Assembly: GCF_018069865.1 (NCBI RefSeq)
Contig: NZ_JAGQDG010000004.1
Location: 124,001-188,000 of the forward strand
Direction of reading: 5' to 3'
DNA from: Ideonella paludis
GTDB taxonomy: Bacteria; Pseudomonadota; Gammaproteobacteria; Burkholderiales; Burkholderiaceae_C
Length of the DNA: 64,000 bases
Below the pieces are notes generated by a model, which had not been told where the DNA came from, searched no databases, and saw only the letters and a program-made list of their open reading frames with translations. Position numbers and translations under genes: made by a program. Of the stretch, positions 30,447 to 39,420 are shown one piece after another. How positions within the stretch are numbered: position 1 is the stretch's first letter; each line of letters opens with the position of its first letter.

Positions 30447-31621
30447 ACGCTCAACTCTTGCTGCTGGCCCTGTGCCAGGGCCTTTTCCTCTCCAACAACG
30501 TCACCTTTGTCGCCATCAACGGCCTGGTGGGGTTGAGCTTGGCCCCGCTGCCCTGGATGGCCACCTTGCCGATTGCGGGCTATGTGGCTGGTGGTGCGCT
30601 GGCCGCACCCCTGGTAGCCCGGCACCAACGCGCCTGGGGGCGTCAGCGCACGTTTCAGGTGGGCTTGCTGGTGGCAATGCTGGCCTCAGGCCTGTGCGCC
30701 TGGGCCACGGTTGTTCAAAGCTTTTGGCTCTTGGTGGGGGCCACGCTGCTGGCGGGCTACTACAACGCCAATGCCTCGCTCTACCGCTTTGCCGCCACAG
30801 AATTGGTGGCGCCCAGTACCAAAGAAAAGGCCATTTCGTGGGTGCTGGCGGGCGGCCTGATCGGCGCGGTGGTGGGGCCCAACTTGGCCAGCGCCACGCG
30901 AGACCTGACCGTCCAGCCCTTCACTGGCGCTTACCTGGCCTTGATCGGTTTGGCGCTGCTGGCCCTGGGCTTGATGTCGCGCATTGAGTTTCCGCCGCTG
31001 CCCCAGGCCAGCGACGGCAGCCCGCAAGGCAGGCCCTTGCGTGAGATTGCACGCCAGCCGCTGTTCTTCGTGGCCACGGCCGCTTGTGCCTTGGGCTATG
31101 GGGTGATGAGCTTGCTGATGTCCGCCACACCGATTGCCATGGCGCAGTGCGGCCTGCCGTTTTCCAGCGCAGCGCTGGTGCTGGAGTGGCATGTCATCGG
31201 GATGTATGCGCCCAGCTTCTTCACGGGGCATTTGATCAAGCGCTTTGGTGCCCTGCCCATCATGCTGCTGGGCTTGCTGCTGAACATCGTGTGCGTGGTG
31301 GTGGCCTTGTCCGGCGTGGCGCTGGAGCAGTTCCTGATCGCCTTGATCACGCTAGGCGTGGGCTGGAACTTCCTCTTCATTGGCGGCACCACCTTGGCCA
31401 CCGAGGCTTATCGCCCCGAAGAAAAAACGACCGCGCAGGCGGCCGTTGATTTTTGTGTCTATGCCACGATGACGCTGACCGCTTTTGGCTCCGGCGCCTT
31501 GGTCACCACCGGCGGCTGGCAGGCCATGAACCTGGGCAGCTTGGTACCACTGGCCTTGTTGGGCGCGGCCTTGGGCTGGTTGGCGTGGCAAAGAAGGCGG
31601 GCTACCACTCCCGCAGCTTGA
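30443..31621 (+). CDS. Major facilitator superfamily transporter
   Basis: 392 residues from GTG 30443, chosen because GTGA overlaps the rhodanese stop; upstream in-frame codons lie inside the rhodanese gene. About 12 membrane helices, with the central loop near residues 190-205. The N-terminal half has ALCQGLFLSNNVTFVAINGLVGLSLAPLPWMATLPIAGYVAGG. Translational coupling to the rhodanese gene suggests a sulfur-related cargo or an exporter of a product. Substrate unknown. Its 3' end overlaps the convergent fliA stop by 20 nt. Confidence 0.85.
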   Translation: MNAQLLLLALCQGLFLSNNVTFVAINGLVGLSLAPLPWMATLPIAGYVAGGALAAPLVARHQRAWGRQRTFQVGLLVAMLASGLCAWATVVQSFWLLVGATLLAGYYNANASLYRFAATELVAPSTKEKAISWVLAGGLIGAVVGPNLASATRDLTVQPFTGAYLALIGLALLALGLMSRIEFPPLPQASDGSPQGRPLREIARQPLFFVATAACALGYGVMSLLMSATPIAMAQCGLPFSSAALVLEWHVIGMYAPSFFTGHLIKRFGALPIMLLGLLLNIVCVVVALSGVALEQFLIALITLGVGWNFLFIGGTTLATEAYRPEEKTTAQAAVDFCVYATMTLTAFGSGALVTTGGWQAMNLGSLVPLALLGAALGWLAWQRRRATTPAA

Positions 31622-32315
31622 CGCGCAGCCGGGCAATGGCCTGGCTGTGAAGCTGGCAGACCCGGCTTTCGGTGACCTTGAGCACGGCGGCAATCTCTTT
31701 GAGGTTCATGTCGTGCTCGTAGTACATGCTCATCACGAACTGCTCGCGCTCGGGCAGGTTCTTGATGGCACCGACCAAGGCCTCGCGCATGCGGTGGTCT
31801 TGCAGTTGGGCCAGCGGGTTGGCTTCGTCCACGGCCACGTGGCGGTCTAGGAAGTCATCTCCCGCCTCGTCGCCGGACATGTCCTCGAGATACACCAACT
31901 GGGTGCCACGCACCTTGGTCAGCATGTCTTGGTAGTCGCTCAGGGAGATGCCCATCTCGCCGGCAATCTCGCTTTCTTGGGGCGCGCGGCCCAAGCGCTG
32001 CTCGAGCCGGTGCACGGCGGCCTCGATCTCGCGCTGCTGGCGGCGGTTGCCCCGGCTCATCCAATCGCTGCCGCGCAGCTCGTCGAGCATGGCACCACGG
32101 ATGCGTTGGGTGGCAAAGGTCTCGAACTGCACACCTTGCGCCGCGTCGAAGCGGCCCATGGCGTCGTGCAAGCCAATCATCCCCACCTGCACCAAGTCGT
32201 CCAGCTCCACATTGGCGGGCAGCTTGGCAATCATCTGATGTGCCAATCGCCGCACCAGCGGGCTGTACTGCTTGAGCATCGCGTCGGTCTCGAGGCGGCC
32301 TGTGGCGGTGTACAT
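31602..32315 (-). CDS. fliA: Flagellar sigma factor 28 (FliA)
   Basis: 237 residues with regions 2 (YSPLVRRLAHQMIAKLPANVELDDLVQVGMIGLHDAMGRF), 3 (APQESEIAGEMGISLSDYQDML) and 4 (REQFVMSMYYEHDMNLKEIAAVLKVTESRVCQLHSQAI). Directs transcription of late flagellar genes; four matching promoters occur at 57646, 59352, 61664 and 62762. Last gene of flhB-flhA-flhF-flhG-fliA. FlgM, its inhibitor, is not in the window. Confidence 0.97.
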   Translation of the reverse strand: MYTATGRLETDAMLKQYSPLVRRLAHQMIAKLPANVELDDLVQVGMIGLHDAMGRFDAAQGVQFETFATQRIRGAMLDELRGSDWMSRGNRRQQREIEAAVHRLEQRLGRAPQESEIAGEMGISLSDYQDMLTKVRGTQLVYLEDMSGDEAGDDFLDRHVAVDEANPLAQLQDHRMREALVGAIKNLPEREQFVMSMYYEHDMNLKEIAAVLKVTESRVCQLHSQAIARLRVKLREW

Positions 32316-32333
32316 GAATGGTCTCCGGACGGG

Positions 32334-33119
32334 TCAATACAAAGAAGCCATGCGCTGCTGTGGCGCGCGGTGCGCCGGCAACTCATGGGCAGGGAGTGCT
32401 ACCGGCATCAACTGCGCGGCAGCCAACATCTCCAACTCGGAGGTGTCGAAGTGGGTGTCCACGGTGTCCACCACCGCGGTTTGGCGCAGCAAGGCGCCCA
32501 AGAAAGCATCGGAACAACTGGCCAAGCGCTCGACGATGCGCTGGGCGCGCTTGGGGCGGCCCACGTGGCCGACCATCACGTCAAAGCTCATCAGGCCAGC
32601 GCGCTGGGCCAGCAGCTTCATCGCGGCATAGGCGGCAGTCAGGCTGTCGGGCTGCAGCGAGGCCAGCAACACCGGGTGCACCTCACGGCCCACCAACATG
32701 CGGGCCAGGTCGCGCGCCTCAGCGTGCAACACGATCACATCCACACCGGGCGCCGCCGCTTCGACCTCGGCCAGCCAGTTGGCACTGGAGCCCCGAGTGT
32801 TGACATGGCGACGCGGCAAGCCGCGCGCGGCAAAGTAGGCCACCTGACCGCTGAGCTGCTCGATGCAAGACGGCAGGTGAACGTCGGCCAGCTCGGCCGG
32901 TGCCGGGGAGGAATCTGCAGCGTCGACCACCAAGGTGCGCGCCCCCAAGGCCGTGAAGGCGCTGTTGATGCGCTCCAGCAGCGCGCCACTGCAGTCGATC
33001 TCAGCGCTGGCCACCACCGGCACCACCACGGCGGGGGGCGTGGCAAACAGCTTGCGCAGGCCGGCGGCCTGGTCGCCTTGCCACAGCGGTGTGTTGGAGG
33101 AATGGATCGGTTGGGCCAT
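32334..33119 (-). CDS. flhG: FlhG-like protein lacking the P-loop
   Basis: 261 residues from ATG 33119. It sits between flhF and fliA where FlhG/FleN (MinD-like ATPase controlling flagellar number) belongs. The N-terminus keeps DQAAGLRKLF (16-25), the motif with which FlhG stimulates FlhF GTPase. The following strand reads AVVVPVVASAEIDCSG where GKGGVGKT would be, so there is no Walker A; LVVDA is a remnant of motif A'. MinD fold order is otherwise traceable (DVIVLHAEARD, LLASLQPDSLTAAYAAMKLL). It is unlikely to hydrolyse ATP. Role probably restricted to activating FlhF. Confidence 0.75.
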   Translation of the reverse strand: MAQPIHSSNTPLWQGDQAAGLRKLFATPPAVVVPVVASAEIDCSGALLERINSAFTALGARTLVVDAADSSPAPAELADVHLPSCIEQLSGQVAYFAARGLPRRHVNTRGSSANWLAEVEAAAPGVDVIVLHAEARDLARMLVGREVHPVLLASLQPDSLTAAYAAMKLLAQRAGLMSFDVMVGHVGRPKRAQRIVERLASCSDAFLGALLRQTAVVDTVDTHFDTSELEMLAAAQLMPVALPAHELPAHRAPQQRMASLY

Positions 33120-33129
33120 GAACTGCGCC

Positions 33130-34695
33130 TTAGACGTGCATGCCGTGGGTGACCGGGGCGGCGTGCGAGGCCGCTGCAAAAATCAACTGCACATCGGCCG
33201 CTTCCATGCGATATGTAGCGGCGCCACCGCCGCGCATAGCGCGCTGCAGCAGTGCGTTGGAGGACAAACGGTGCCAATCCTCTGGGACACGCTGGCCATT
33301 GGCCACGCCCAGCACTTTCAATTTGTGACGAATCAGGGCATCCAGCGCGGGTGCCAGCTTCACGGCTTCGTCGATCTTGGACAGGATCACGCCCTTGCAC
33401 TGGGCGGCGCGCCAGTTGGTGATCACGTCATCAATGGTTTCGCCTTGGGCCGCCGCATCCAGCACCAAGAGGCGGCTGATGCTGGGGTGCGAGAGCATCT
33501 CCAGCAGCTCGCGGGTGCGGCTGTCGCGCTGGGCCATGCCGGCGGTGTCGATCAACACCATGCGCTTGCCCGAGAGCAGGTCCAGCAGGTCTTCCAGCGA
33601 GGCGCGGTCATGCGCGGTGTGCACCGGCACGCCCAAGATGCGGCCGTAGGTGCGCAGTTGTTCATGGGCGCCCACGCGATAAGCATCCAGCGTCACCAAG
33701 CCAAGATTGGCCGCGCCGTATTGGGTGGCAAAAGCAGCGGCCAGCTTGGCCGTGCTGGTGGTCTTGCCCACGCCGGTGGAGCCGATCAGGGCGAACACGC
33801 CGCCCTGCTCTTCCAGGGCCGGCTCGGCCTCGCCGGTCAGCAGGTTGCGCTCCAGCACGGTGGTGGCCCAGGCCAGCTCGTCATGCGCTTGGGCGGGCAA
33901 GGCATCCACCATGCGGCGGATCAAGCCCGGCGAGAAGCCGATGTCGAGCAGCTTTTGCGCCAGCAGGGCTTGGCGCGGCTCACGCTGCAGCTTCTCCATG
34001 AAGGCCAAGGCGCCAAAGCGCTCTTCGATCAGGCCCTTCATCGAGCGCAGCTCGTTGACCATGTCGATCTCTTCGCGGCGGCTCACGGCCTCGCCCAGAG
34101 TCGGGATGGAGATTTCGTCTTGCAGGCGCGGCACGGCCAGGCGCTGTGCCGTGGTGGGTGCGGGGCGCGCTGCCGGCGCAGGCGTTGCCGCAGCACGTGG
34201 GGCGGGTGCCGCCATGCGGGCTGCCGGGGGCAAGGCCGGGGCAGCCGCCGCGACACGCGGCTGGGCGGGCGCCGGCGTGGGGGCGGCAGCCTCGGGGTTC
34301 ATGGCTTGCTGGCGACGCTTGAGCATGCGCTCGCGCACATAGTCTTGGAAGGACAGCGTGCTCATGCTGAGCTGGGCCACGTCCTCCTCGACATTGCCGG
34401 CACCGGCCGCGGCTTGCTCTTCACGGCTGGGGCTGAGGCTGCGCTGGGCATTGGCGCGCTCGACGCGAGAGGCCAGGCTGTCGCCGCGGGCACGGGCGCT
34501 GGGCGCGGCGCGCTCGGGCTCCGGGTTGGCAGCGACTTTCTCGATCTGGTCCAAGGAGTCGGGGCTCATGGCCGTGACTTCCACCCCCTCGGCGGCCGGG
34601 CGGGTGGAGAGCACCACGGCGTCCTCGCCAAAGGCCTGTCGCACCAGGGCGAAGGCCTCACGCGAGGTGCGGGCGGTAAAGCGCTTGACGTTCAT
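33130..34695 (-). CDS. flhF: Flagellar SRP-like GTPase FlhF
   Basis: 521 residues. B domain at the N-terminus (MNVKRFTARTSREAFALVRQAFGEDAVVLSTR), Ala/Pro-rich linker (about 130-190), N domain and SRP-type G domain with P-loop GSTGVGKT at 305-312, LDAYRVGAHEQL, DTAGMAQRDSR and LSKIDEA. Selects the (usually polar) site of flagellum assembly. The flhG start is 10 nt downstream. Presence of flhF suggests polar flagellation. Confidence 0.96.
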   Translation of the reverse strand: MNVKRFTARTSREAFALVRQAFGEDAVVLSTRPAAEGVEVTAMSPDSLDQIEKVAANPEPERAAPSARARGDSLASRVERANAQRSLSPSREEQAAAGAGNVEEDVAQLSMSTLSFQDYVRERMLKRRQQAMNPEAAAPTPAPAQPRVAAAAPALPPAARMAAPAPRAAATPAPAARPAPTTAQRLAVPRLQDEISIPTLGEAVSRREEIDMVNELRSMKGLIEERFGALAFMEKLQREPRQALLAQKLLDIGFSPGLIRRMVDALPAQAHDELAWATTVLERNLLTGEAEPALEEQGGVFALIGSTGVGKTTSTAKLAAAFATQYGAANLGLVTLDAYRVGAHEQLRTYGRILGVPVHTAHDRASLEDLLDLLSGKRMVLIDTAGMAQRDSRTRELLEMLSHPSISRLLVLDAAAQGETIDDVITNWRAAQCKGVILSKIDEAVKLAPALDALIRHKLKVLGVANGQRVPEDWHRLSSNALLQRAMRGGGAATYRMEAADVQLIFAAASHAAPVTHGMHV

Positions 34696-34795
34696 GATGT
34701 GGCCCCCTGGGTGGCGTCAGAGACGCCAGGTCGCAGTGATCCGGGCTGAGTGCGCGTGCCATCCAGGGCAGGCCGGGCACAAAGAACATGGGCGG

Positions 34796-36886
34796 TCATA
34801 CAGCACCTCCGATGATCGAGCCGATACGGATCGAATGAGTTTCAGGAATTTCACTGTGCGCCAGCACCTTCAGGCGCGGTGCGGCACGTTTGAGCAGGCG
34901 GGCCATGGGCGCGCGCAGTGCGTCGGGCACCAAGAGGCAGGCCGGATGGCCCAGGTTCTCTTGCTTGTTGGCGGTGTCGGCGGCTTGGCGGGTCAGGCTG
35001 TCGGCCACGCCGGGGTCCAGCACCGCGCCGTGGGGCGAGTTCAGGGCCTGCGCCACCATGCGCTCCAGGTCGGGTTCCAGTGCAATCACATCCAGCTCCT
35101 TGGCGGGGCCATAGATCTGCTGCACGATGGCCGGAGCCAGGTGGATGCGGATGCGACGGGCCAGCTCGGCCGGGTCGGTGGTCTGCGGGGAATGCTCGGC
35201 CAGCGACTCGACGATGGAGCGGAAGTCGCGGATGTGCACGCCCTCTTCCAACAGCAGCTGGAGCACCTTTTGCAATGTTGCGATCCCGACCATCTTTGGC
35301 ACCACATCTTCAATCAACTTCGGAGCCAATTTGGTGACGTGTTCGACCAGCGATTGGGTCTCTCCACGCCCCAGCAATTTGGCGGCATTCACTTGCATCA
35401 AGTGTGAGAGGTGAGTGGCCACCACGGTCGAGCAATCAACCACCGTAAACCCACTCATTTGGGCTTGCTCCTTCAAGCGCTCTTCAATCCACACCGCAGG
35501 CAGGCCAAACGCCGGGTCGATGGTCTTGGTGCCGGGCAGTTGCGGCACACCACCACCAGGGTTGATAGCCATGTACATGCCCGGGAAAGCCTCGCCCTCG
35601 CCCACCACTGCGCCGCGCAGGGTGACGCGGTAGACGCTGGGCTTCAACTCCAGGTTGTCGCGGATGTGGACGGAGGGCGGCAGGAAGCCCACCTCCTGGG
35701 CAAACTTTTTGCGCACGCCCTTGATGCGGGCCAAAAGGTCGCCTTGGCGGGCTTTGTCGACCAGCGCAATCAAGCGATAGCCCACTTCCAGGCCCAGTGT
35801 GTCCACAGGCTGCAGGTCGTCCCAAGAGGCTTCAGCGTTGACGGCCGGGGCCGCGTCTTTGGGGTCCACGGCCGGCTTGTTGGCAGCGGCCTTTTCGCGC
35901 TGGCGCAGCCACCAGGCGTAGTAGCCAATCAAGCCGCCCATCAGCAAGAAGACCACATGCGGCATGCCGGGGATGATGCCCAGCATCAGGATGATGCCGG
36001 CGGTGATGCCCATGACCTTGGGCGACTGGAACATCTGGCCGCGGATCTGGCTGCCGATGTCGGCCTCGGAGCCCACACGCGACACCACCATGGCAGCCGC
36101 CACCGAGATCAGCAAGCCGGGGATCTGCGCCACCAGCGCATCACCAACGGCCAACAAAATATAGGTGTTGGCGGCTTGGCTAGCGCTCAGGTCGTGTTGG
36201 GCCACCCCGATGATGAAGCCGCCCACGATATTGATCACCAAGATCAGCATGCCGGCGATGGCGTCGCCCCGCACAAACTTGGACGCACCGTCCATGGAGC
36301 CAAAGAAGTCAGCTTCTTCGCCCACTTCAGCGCGGCGCTTCTTGGCCTCGTCTTCGTTGATCAGGCCGGCGTTCAAATCGGCGTCAATGGCCATCTGCTT
36401 GCCGGGCATCGCATCCAAAGTAAAGCGTGCACCGACTTCAGCGATTCGCTCCGCACCCTTGGTGACCACGATGAAGTTGATCACCACCAAGATGGCAAAG
36501 ACGATCAAACCGACTGCGAAGTTGCCGCCAATCAAGAAGTGACCAAAGGACTCAATCACCTTGCCTGCGGCACCCGGCCCGTTATGGCCTTCGAGCAGCA
36601 CCACGCGGGTGGAGGCCACGTTCAGCGACAGGCGCAGCAAGGTGGTCACCAGCAGCACGGTTGGGAAGGCCGCAAAGTCCAGCGGCTTGACCATGTTGGC
36701 CGCCACCATCATCACCATCAGCGACATGGCGATGTTGAAGGTGAAGAGCAAATCCAGCGCAAAGGGCGGCAGCGGCAAGACCATCATGGACAAGACCATG
36801 ATGATGAAGATCGGCGCCATCAGCGCCTTGACCATGGCTGCGTTTTCGCCGAACAGGGCCTTGAATTGGTACTGCAAGTTGTTCAT
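34796..36886 (-). CDS. flhA: Flagellar export gate protein FlhA
   Basis: 696 residues: eight N-terminal membrane segments with the FHIPEP signature region (TLLRLSLNVASTRVVLLEGHNGPGAAGKVIESFG), and a cytoplasmic C-terminal domain (from about 360) that docks chaperones and FliJ. Central part of the type III export apparatus. 7 nt after flhB; about 100 nt precede flhF. Confidence 0.98.
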   Translation of the reverse strand: MNNLQYQFKALFGENAAMVKALMAPIFIIMVLSMMVLPLPPFALDLLFTFNIAMSLMVMMVAANMVKPLDFAAFPTVLLVTTLLRLSLNVASTRVVLLEGHNGPGAAGKVIESFGHFLIGGNFAVGLIVFAILVVINFIVVTKGAERIAEVGARFTLDAMPGKQMAIDADLNAGLINEDEAKKRRAEVGEEADFFGSMDGASKFVRGDAIAGMLILVINIVGGFIIGVAQHDLSASQAANTYILLAVGDALVAQIPGLLISVAAAMVVSRVGSEADIGSQIRGQMFQSPKVMGITAGIILMLGIIPGMPHVVFLLMGGLIGYYAWWLRQREKAAANKPAVDPKDAAPAVNAEASWDDLQPVDTLGLEVGYRLIALVDKARQGDLLARIKGVRKKFAQEVGFLPPSVHIRDNLELKPSVYRVTLRGAVVGEGEAFPGMYMAINPGGGVPQLPGTKTIDPAFGLPAVWIEERLKEQAQMSGFTVVDCSTVVATHLSHLMQVNAAKLLGRGETQSLVEHVTKLAPKLIEDVVPKMVGIATLQKVLQLLLEEGVHIRDFRSIVESLAEHSPQTTDPAELARRIRIHLAPAIVQQIYGPAKELDVIALEPDLERMVAQALNSPHGAVLDPGVADSLTRQAADTANKQENLGHPACLLVPDALRAPMARLLKRAAPRLKVLAHSEIPETHSIRIGSIIGGAV

Positions 36887-36893
36887 TCAGTGC

Positions 36894-38036
36894 CTACTTG
36901 GAAGAAGGGCGAGGAGTGTGCGGATCCAGCTCAGGCGGCACCACCACATCGGGGGCAGCCAAATAAGGGGTGCGGCGCAGTTGGTACACCCAGGCCAGCA
37001 CCTGCGCCACGGCGGCAAACAGGGCGGCAGGGACTTCACCTTCCAACTCCACATGGGTGTAGAGCGCACGGGCCAGCGGCGGGGCTTGCAACACCGGCAC
37101 GCCCGAGTCGCGTGCCAGGTCGCGGATCTTCAGCGCCAGCAGGTCCGCACCCTTGGCGACCACGCGCGGCGCGCCCATGCTGGCTTCGTCGTACTTCAGG
37201 GCCACGGCGTAGTGGGTCGGGTTCATCACCACCAGGTCGGCGGTGGGCACGGCCAGCAACATGCGCTTGCGTCCAATCTCGCGCATGCGCTGCTTGATCT
37301 TGCCCTTGACCTCTTGGTTACCTTCCGCCTCTTTGAACTCTTGCTTGACTTCTTGATGGCTCATCTTCAGCCGGTTGGCATACAAGTGACGCTGCAGCGG
37401 CACATCAATGGCTGCCCACAGCCCCAACAGCAGCAGTAAGAAGCCAAATCCTGTGGCCACCGTCCCCGTCAGCGCGGCCACGGCCTGCGGCAGCGGCACC
37501 ATCAACAACTGCGCCATGCCCTGCCACTGGCTGCGCAGATAAAGCACGCCCACCGTGCCCAAAGCCGTGGCCAGCACGATGACTTTGAGCACATCAATCA
37601 AATGGTCTTTGCCAAACATGCGGCCCAAGCCCGCCAGAGGGTTGAAGCGGCCAAAGTTGGGCGCCAAGGCCTTGAAGGACACATTCCAGCCGCCCGCCAC
37701 CACCGCGCTGAGCACGCCCAAGAGCATCATCAGCAGGCCCAGCGGTGCGATCACCCACAGGCCCTTGACGCTCAGGGTCAACAACTGCTCGGTCATGGCC
37801 GTGGGCTGCATCACCTCGCGGGTGCCAAAGCGCAGGCTGCTGACCATGATCTCGCGCAGCCAAGCGCCCAGCGGTGCCGCCACCACCAAGAGCACAAAGC
37901 CGCCCACGCCCAGCGCGGCGAAGTGGCCCAGGTCGCGCGAGCGCGCCACCTGGCCTTCGGCCCGTGCCTTGGCCAGCTTTTTAGGGCTGGCGGGTAAGTT
38001 GCGGTCTTGTGCGGAGTCAGCCATGGTGTTGGTCAT
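36894..38036 (-). CDS. flhB: Flagellar export switch protein FlhB
   Basis: 380 residues: polar N-terminus, four membrane helices, then a cytoplasmic domain with the autocleavage motif NPTH at 272-275 (cleavage between Asn and Pro), which switches export from rod/hook to filament substrates. First gene of flhB-A-F-G-fliA; divergent from a diguanylate cyclase gene. Confidence 0.97.
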   Translation of the reverse strand: MTNTMADSAQDRNLPASPKKLAKARAEGQVARSRDLGHFAALGVGGFVLLVVAAPLGAWLREIMVSSLRFGTREVMQPTAMTEQLLTLSVKGLWVIAPLGLLMMLLGVLSAVVAGGWNVSFKALAPNFGRFNPLAGLGRMFGKDHLIDVLKVIVLATALGTVGVLYLRSQWQGMAQLLMVPLPQAVAALTGTVATGFGFLLLLLGLWAAIDVPLQRHLYANRLKMSHQEVKQEFKEAEGNQEVKGKIKQRMREIGRKRMLLAVPTADLVVMNPTHYAVALKYDEASMGAPRVVAKGADLLALKIRDLARDSGVPVLQAPPLARALYTHVELEGEVPAALFAAVAQVLAWVYQLRRTPYLAAPDVVVPPELDPHTPRPSSK

Positions 38037-38072
38037 GTTGCCTCGGGGCCCCTCAGGACTTGAGCCAAAAAA

Positions 38073-38088
38073 GCAAGGCTTAGCCCCG
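38073..38088 (-). promoter_or_regulatory. Possible sigma-54 promoter of flhB operon
   Basis: On the minus strand, GG (38085-38086), ten bases, then GC (38073-38074) inside TTGCTTTTTT, 37 nt before the flhB ATG. The -12 half is good, the -24 half is weak (GGGGCT rather than TGGCAC). Offered as a possibility only. Confidence 0.25.
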
Positions 38089-38202
38089 CCTTCTTCCCGC
38101 AGGCCCCCCAGCGTCAGGCCGAGTCAGCGCCCGGCAATGTGGGCTCAGGGGAACATCAATAGTGAAAAATTCACGTCCTGAGGCAGCCTGTAGGCAGTCA
38201 CA

Positions 38203-39420
38203 ATGCGCAGCACTGATTTTTTGACCCTCGGTGGAGAGGCCGAGTCCCCCATGAGCCATCGCTTGCTGCCGGACGGCGTCAGCGCCCAAGATGTCCAGGC
38301 TGAGTGCCTGAACCGCATGGCCCGGCGTGAGTCCACCGGCCTTCGCAGCAATGTGCTGGGCATGCTCTTGGTGGTGGTGGTGCTGGGGCCCAGCTTGCCG
38401 ACCTGGCTGGTGGGCGGATTTGTGCTGCTTCGCTTGGCCGTGCTGGGCTTTTTGCAGGGGCTGACCCGTCGCATCCAGCGCATCGGCGCCGCAGAGGCCA
38501 TGGCGCAAGGCCTGGACCGCAAGATGGTGCTGGGTTTGTCCGCCAGCGGGCTGACCTGGGGTTTGCTGGCCTGGATGCTGGCCGACATTCCGCGCTGGGG
38601 CTTGCCCGACCAGTTGATGATGATGCTGCTGACCGTGACCTCGGCCATGGCCTTGATCGTCACGGCCCACCTCGGGCGCGGCATGGTGGCTTTCAATGGC
38701 GGGCTGTGGTCGGTCGCCCTGACGCGCTTCCTGAGCGAACCCCTCGCCACGAGTTGGCCCCTGCTGGTGTCTTTGGCGGTCTATATGGTGGTGTTGTGGC
38801 TGTTTGGCCGCCAGCTCCATGCCCAAGCGCGCGAAGCCGTCATTGCGGACCTGCGCAACCGCCACCTGGCAGCCGCGCTGGAAGACAGCAATGCCCAGTT
38901 GCAACAGGCCTTGGACCAGGCCATGGCGCTGGCCACCAAAGACCCCCTGACGCAGGTCTTGAACCGCCGCGCCTTCTTGGAACGCGCCCACCTGGAAGCC
39001 GCTGCCATGCAGCGTGAGAACACCACGGCCAGCCTGCTCCTGCTAGACCTGGACCACTTCAAGGCGGTGAACGATAGACACGGCCACGCCACGGGCGATC
39101 TGGTGCTGCAACAGGCCTGCGCCAGCGTCAAGGCCTGCCTGCGGGAGGTCGATGTGCTGGCTCGCTGGGGCGGCGAAGAGTTCTTGTTGCTGCTGCCCCG
39201 CACCGAGTTGGCCGGCGCACTGCAAGTGGCCGAACGCATCCGAACCAGCCTGGAGCGCGCCCAGCATCCAGACTGGCCCGCTGGCTTGGCCTTGACCGCC
39301 TCGATTGGCATTGCACCTTGGCCGGCCGCCTTGCCGGTGGAGCAAGCCATCAGCTTGGCCGACAAAGCGCTCTACCGCGCCAAAGGGATGGGGCGCAATC
39401 GCATCGACATCTGGCCCTGA
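38203..39420 (+). CDS. Membrane diguanylate cyclase (GGDEF)
   Basis: 405 residues from ATG 38203; an in-frame ATG at 38251 with GGAGAGG upstream is a good alternative. Five or six N-terminal membrane segments (about 50-200), a short coiled coil, then GGDEF: DPLTQVLNRRAFLERA, LDLDHFKAVNDRHGHATGD and RWGGEEF with active site at 323-327. The RxxD inhibitory site (REVD, Arg314) is present, so activity should be feedback-inhibited by c-di-GMP. Divergent from flhB, which suggests a role in the motile-sessile choice. Confidence 0.9.
   Translation: MRSTDFLTLGGEAESPMSHRLLPDGVSAQDVQAECLNRMARRESTGLRSNVLGMLLVVVVLGPSLPTWLVGGFVLLRLAVLGFLQGLTRRIQRIGAAEAMAQGLDRKMVLGLSASGLTWGLLAWMLADIPRWGLPDQLMMMLLTVTSAMALIVTAHLGRGMVAFNGGLWSVALTRFLSEPLATSWPLLVSLAVYMVVLWLFGRQLHAQAREAVIADLRNRHLAAALEDSNAQLQQALDQAMALATKDPLTQVLNRRAFLERAHLEAAAMQRENTTASLLLLDLDHFKAVNDRHGHATGDLVLQQACASVKACLREVDVLARWGGEEFLLLLPRTELAGALQVAERIRTSLERAQHPDWPAGLALTASIGIAPWPAALPVEQAISLADKALYRAKGMGRNRIDIWP

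Noticed and set aside
32935-34749. 604-codon open frame on the plus strand opposite flhG and flhF
   Set aside because: Same antisense signature; flhF and flhG have clear motifs on the other strand.
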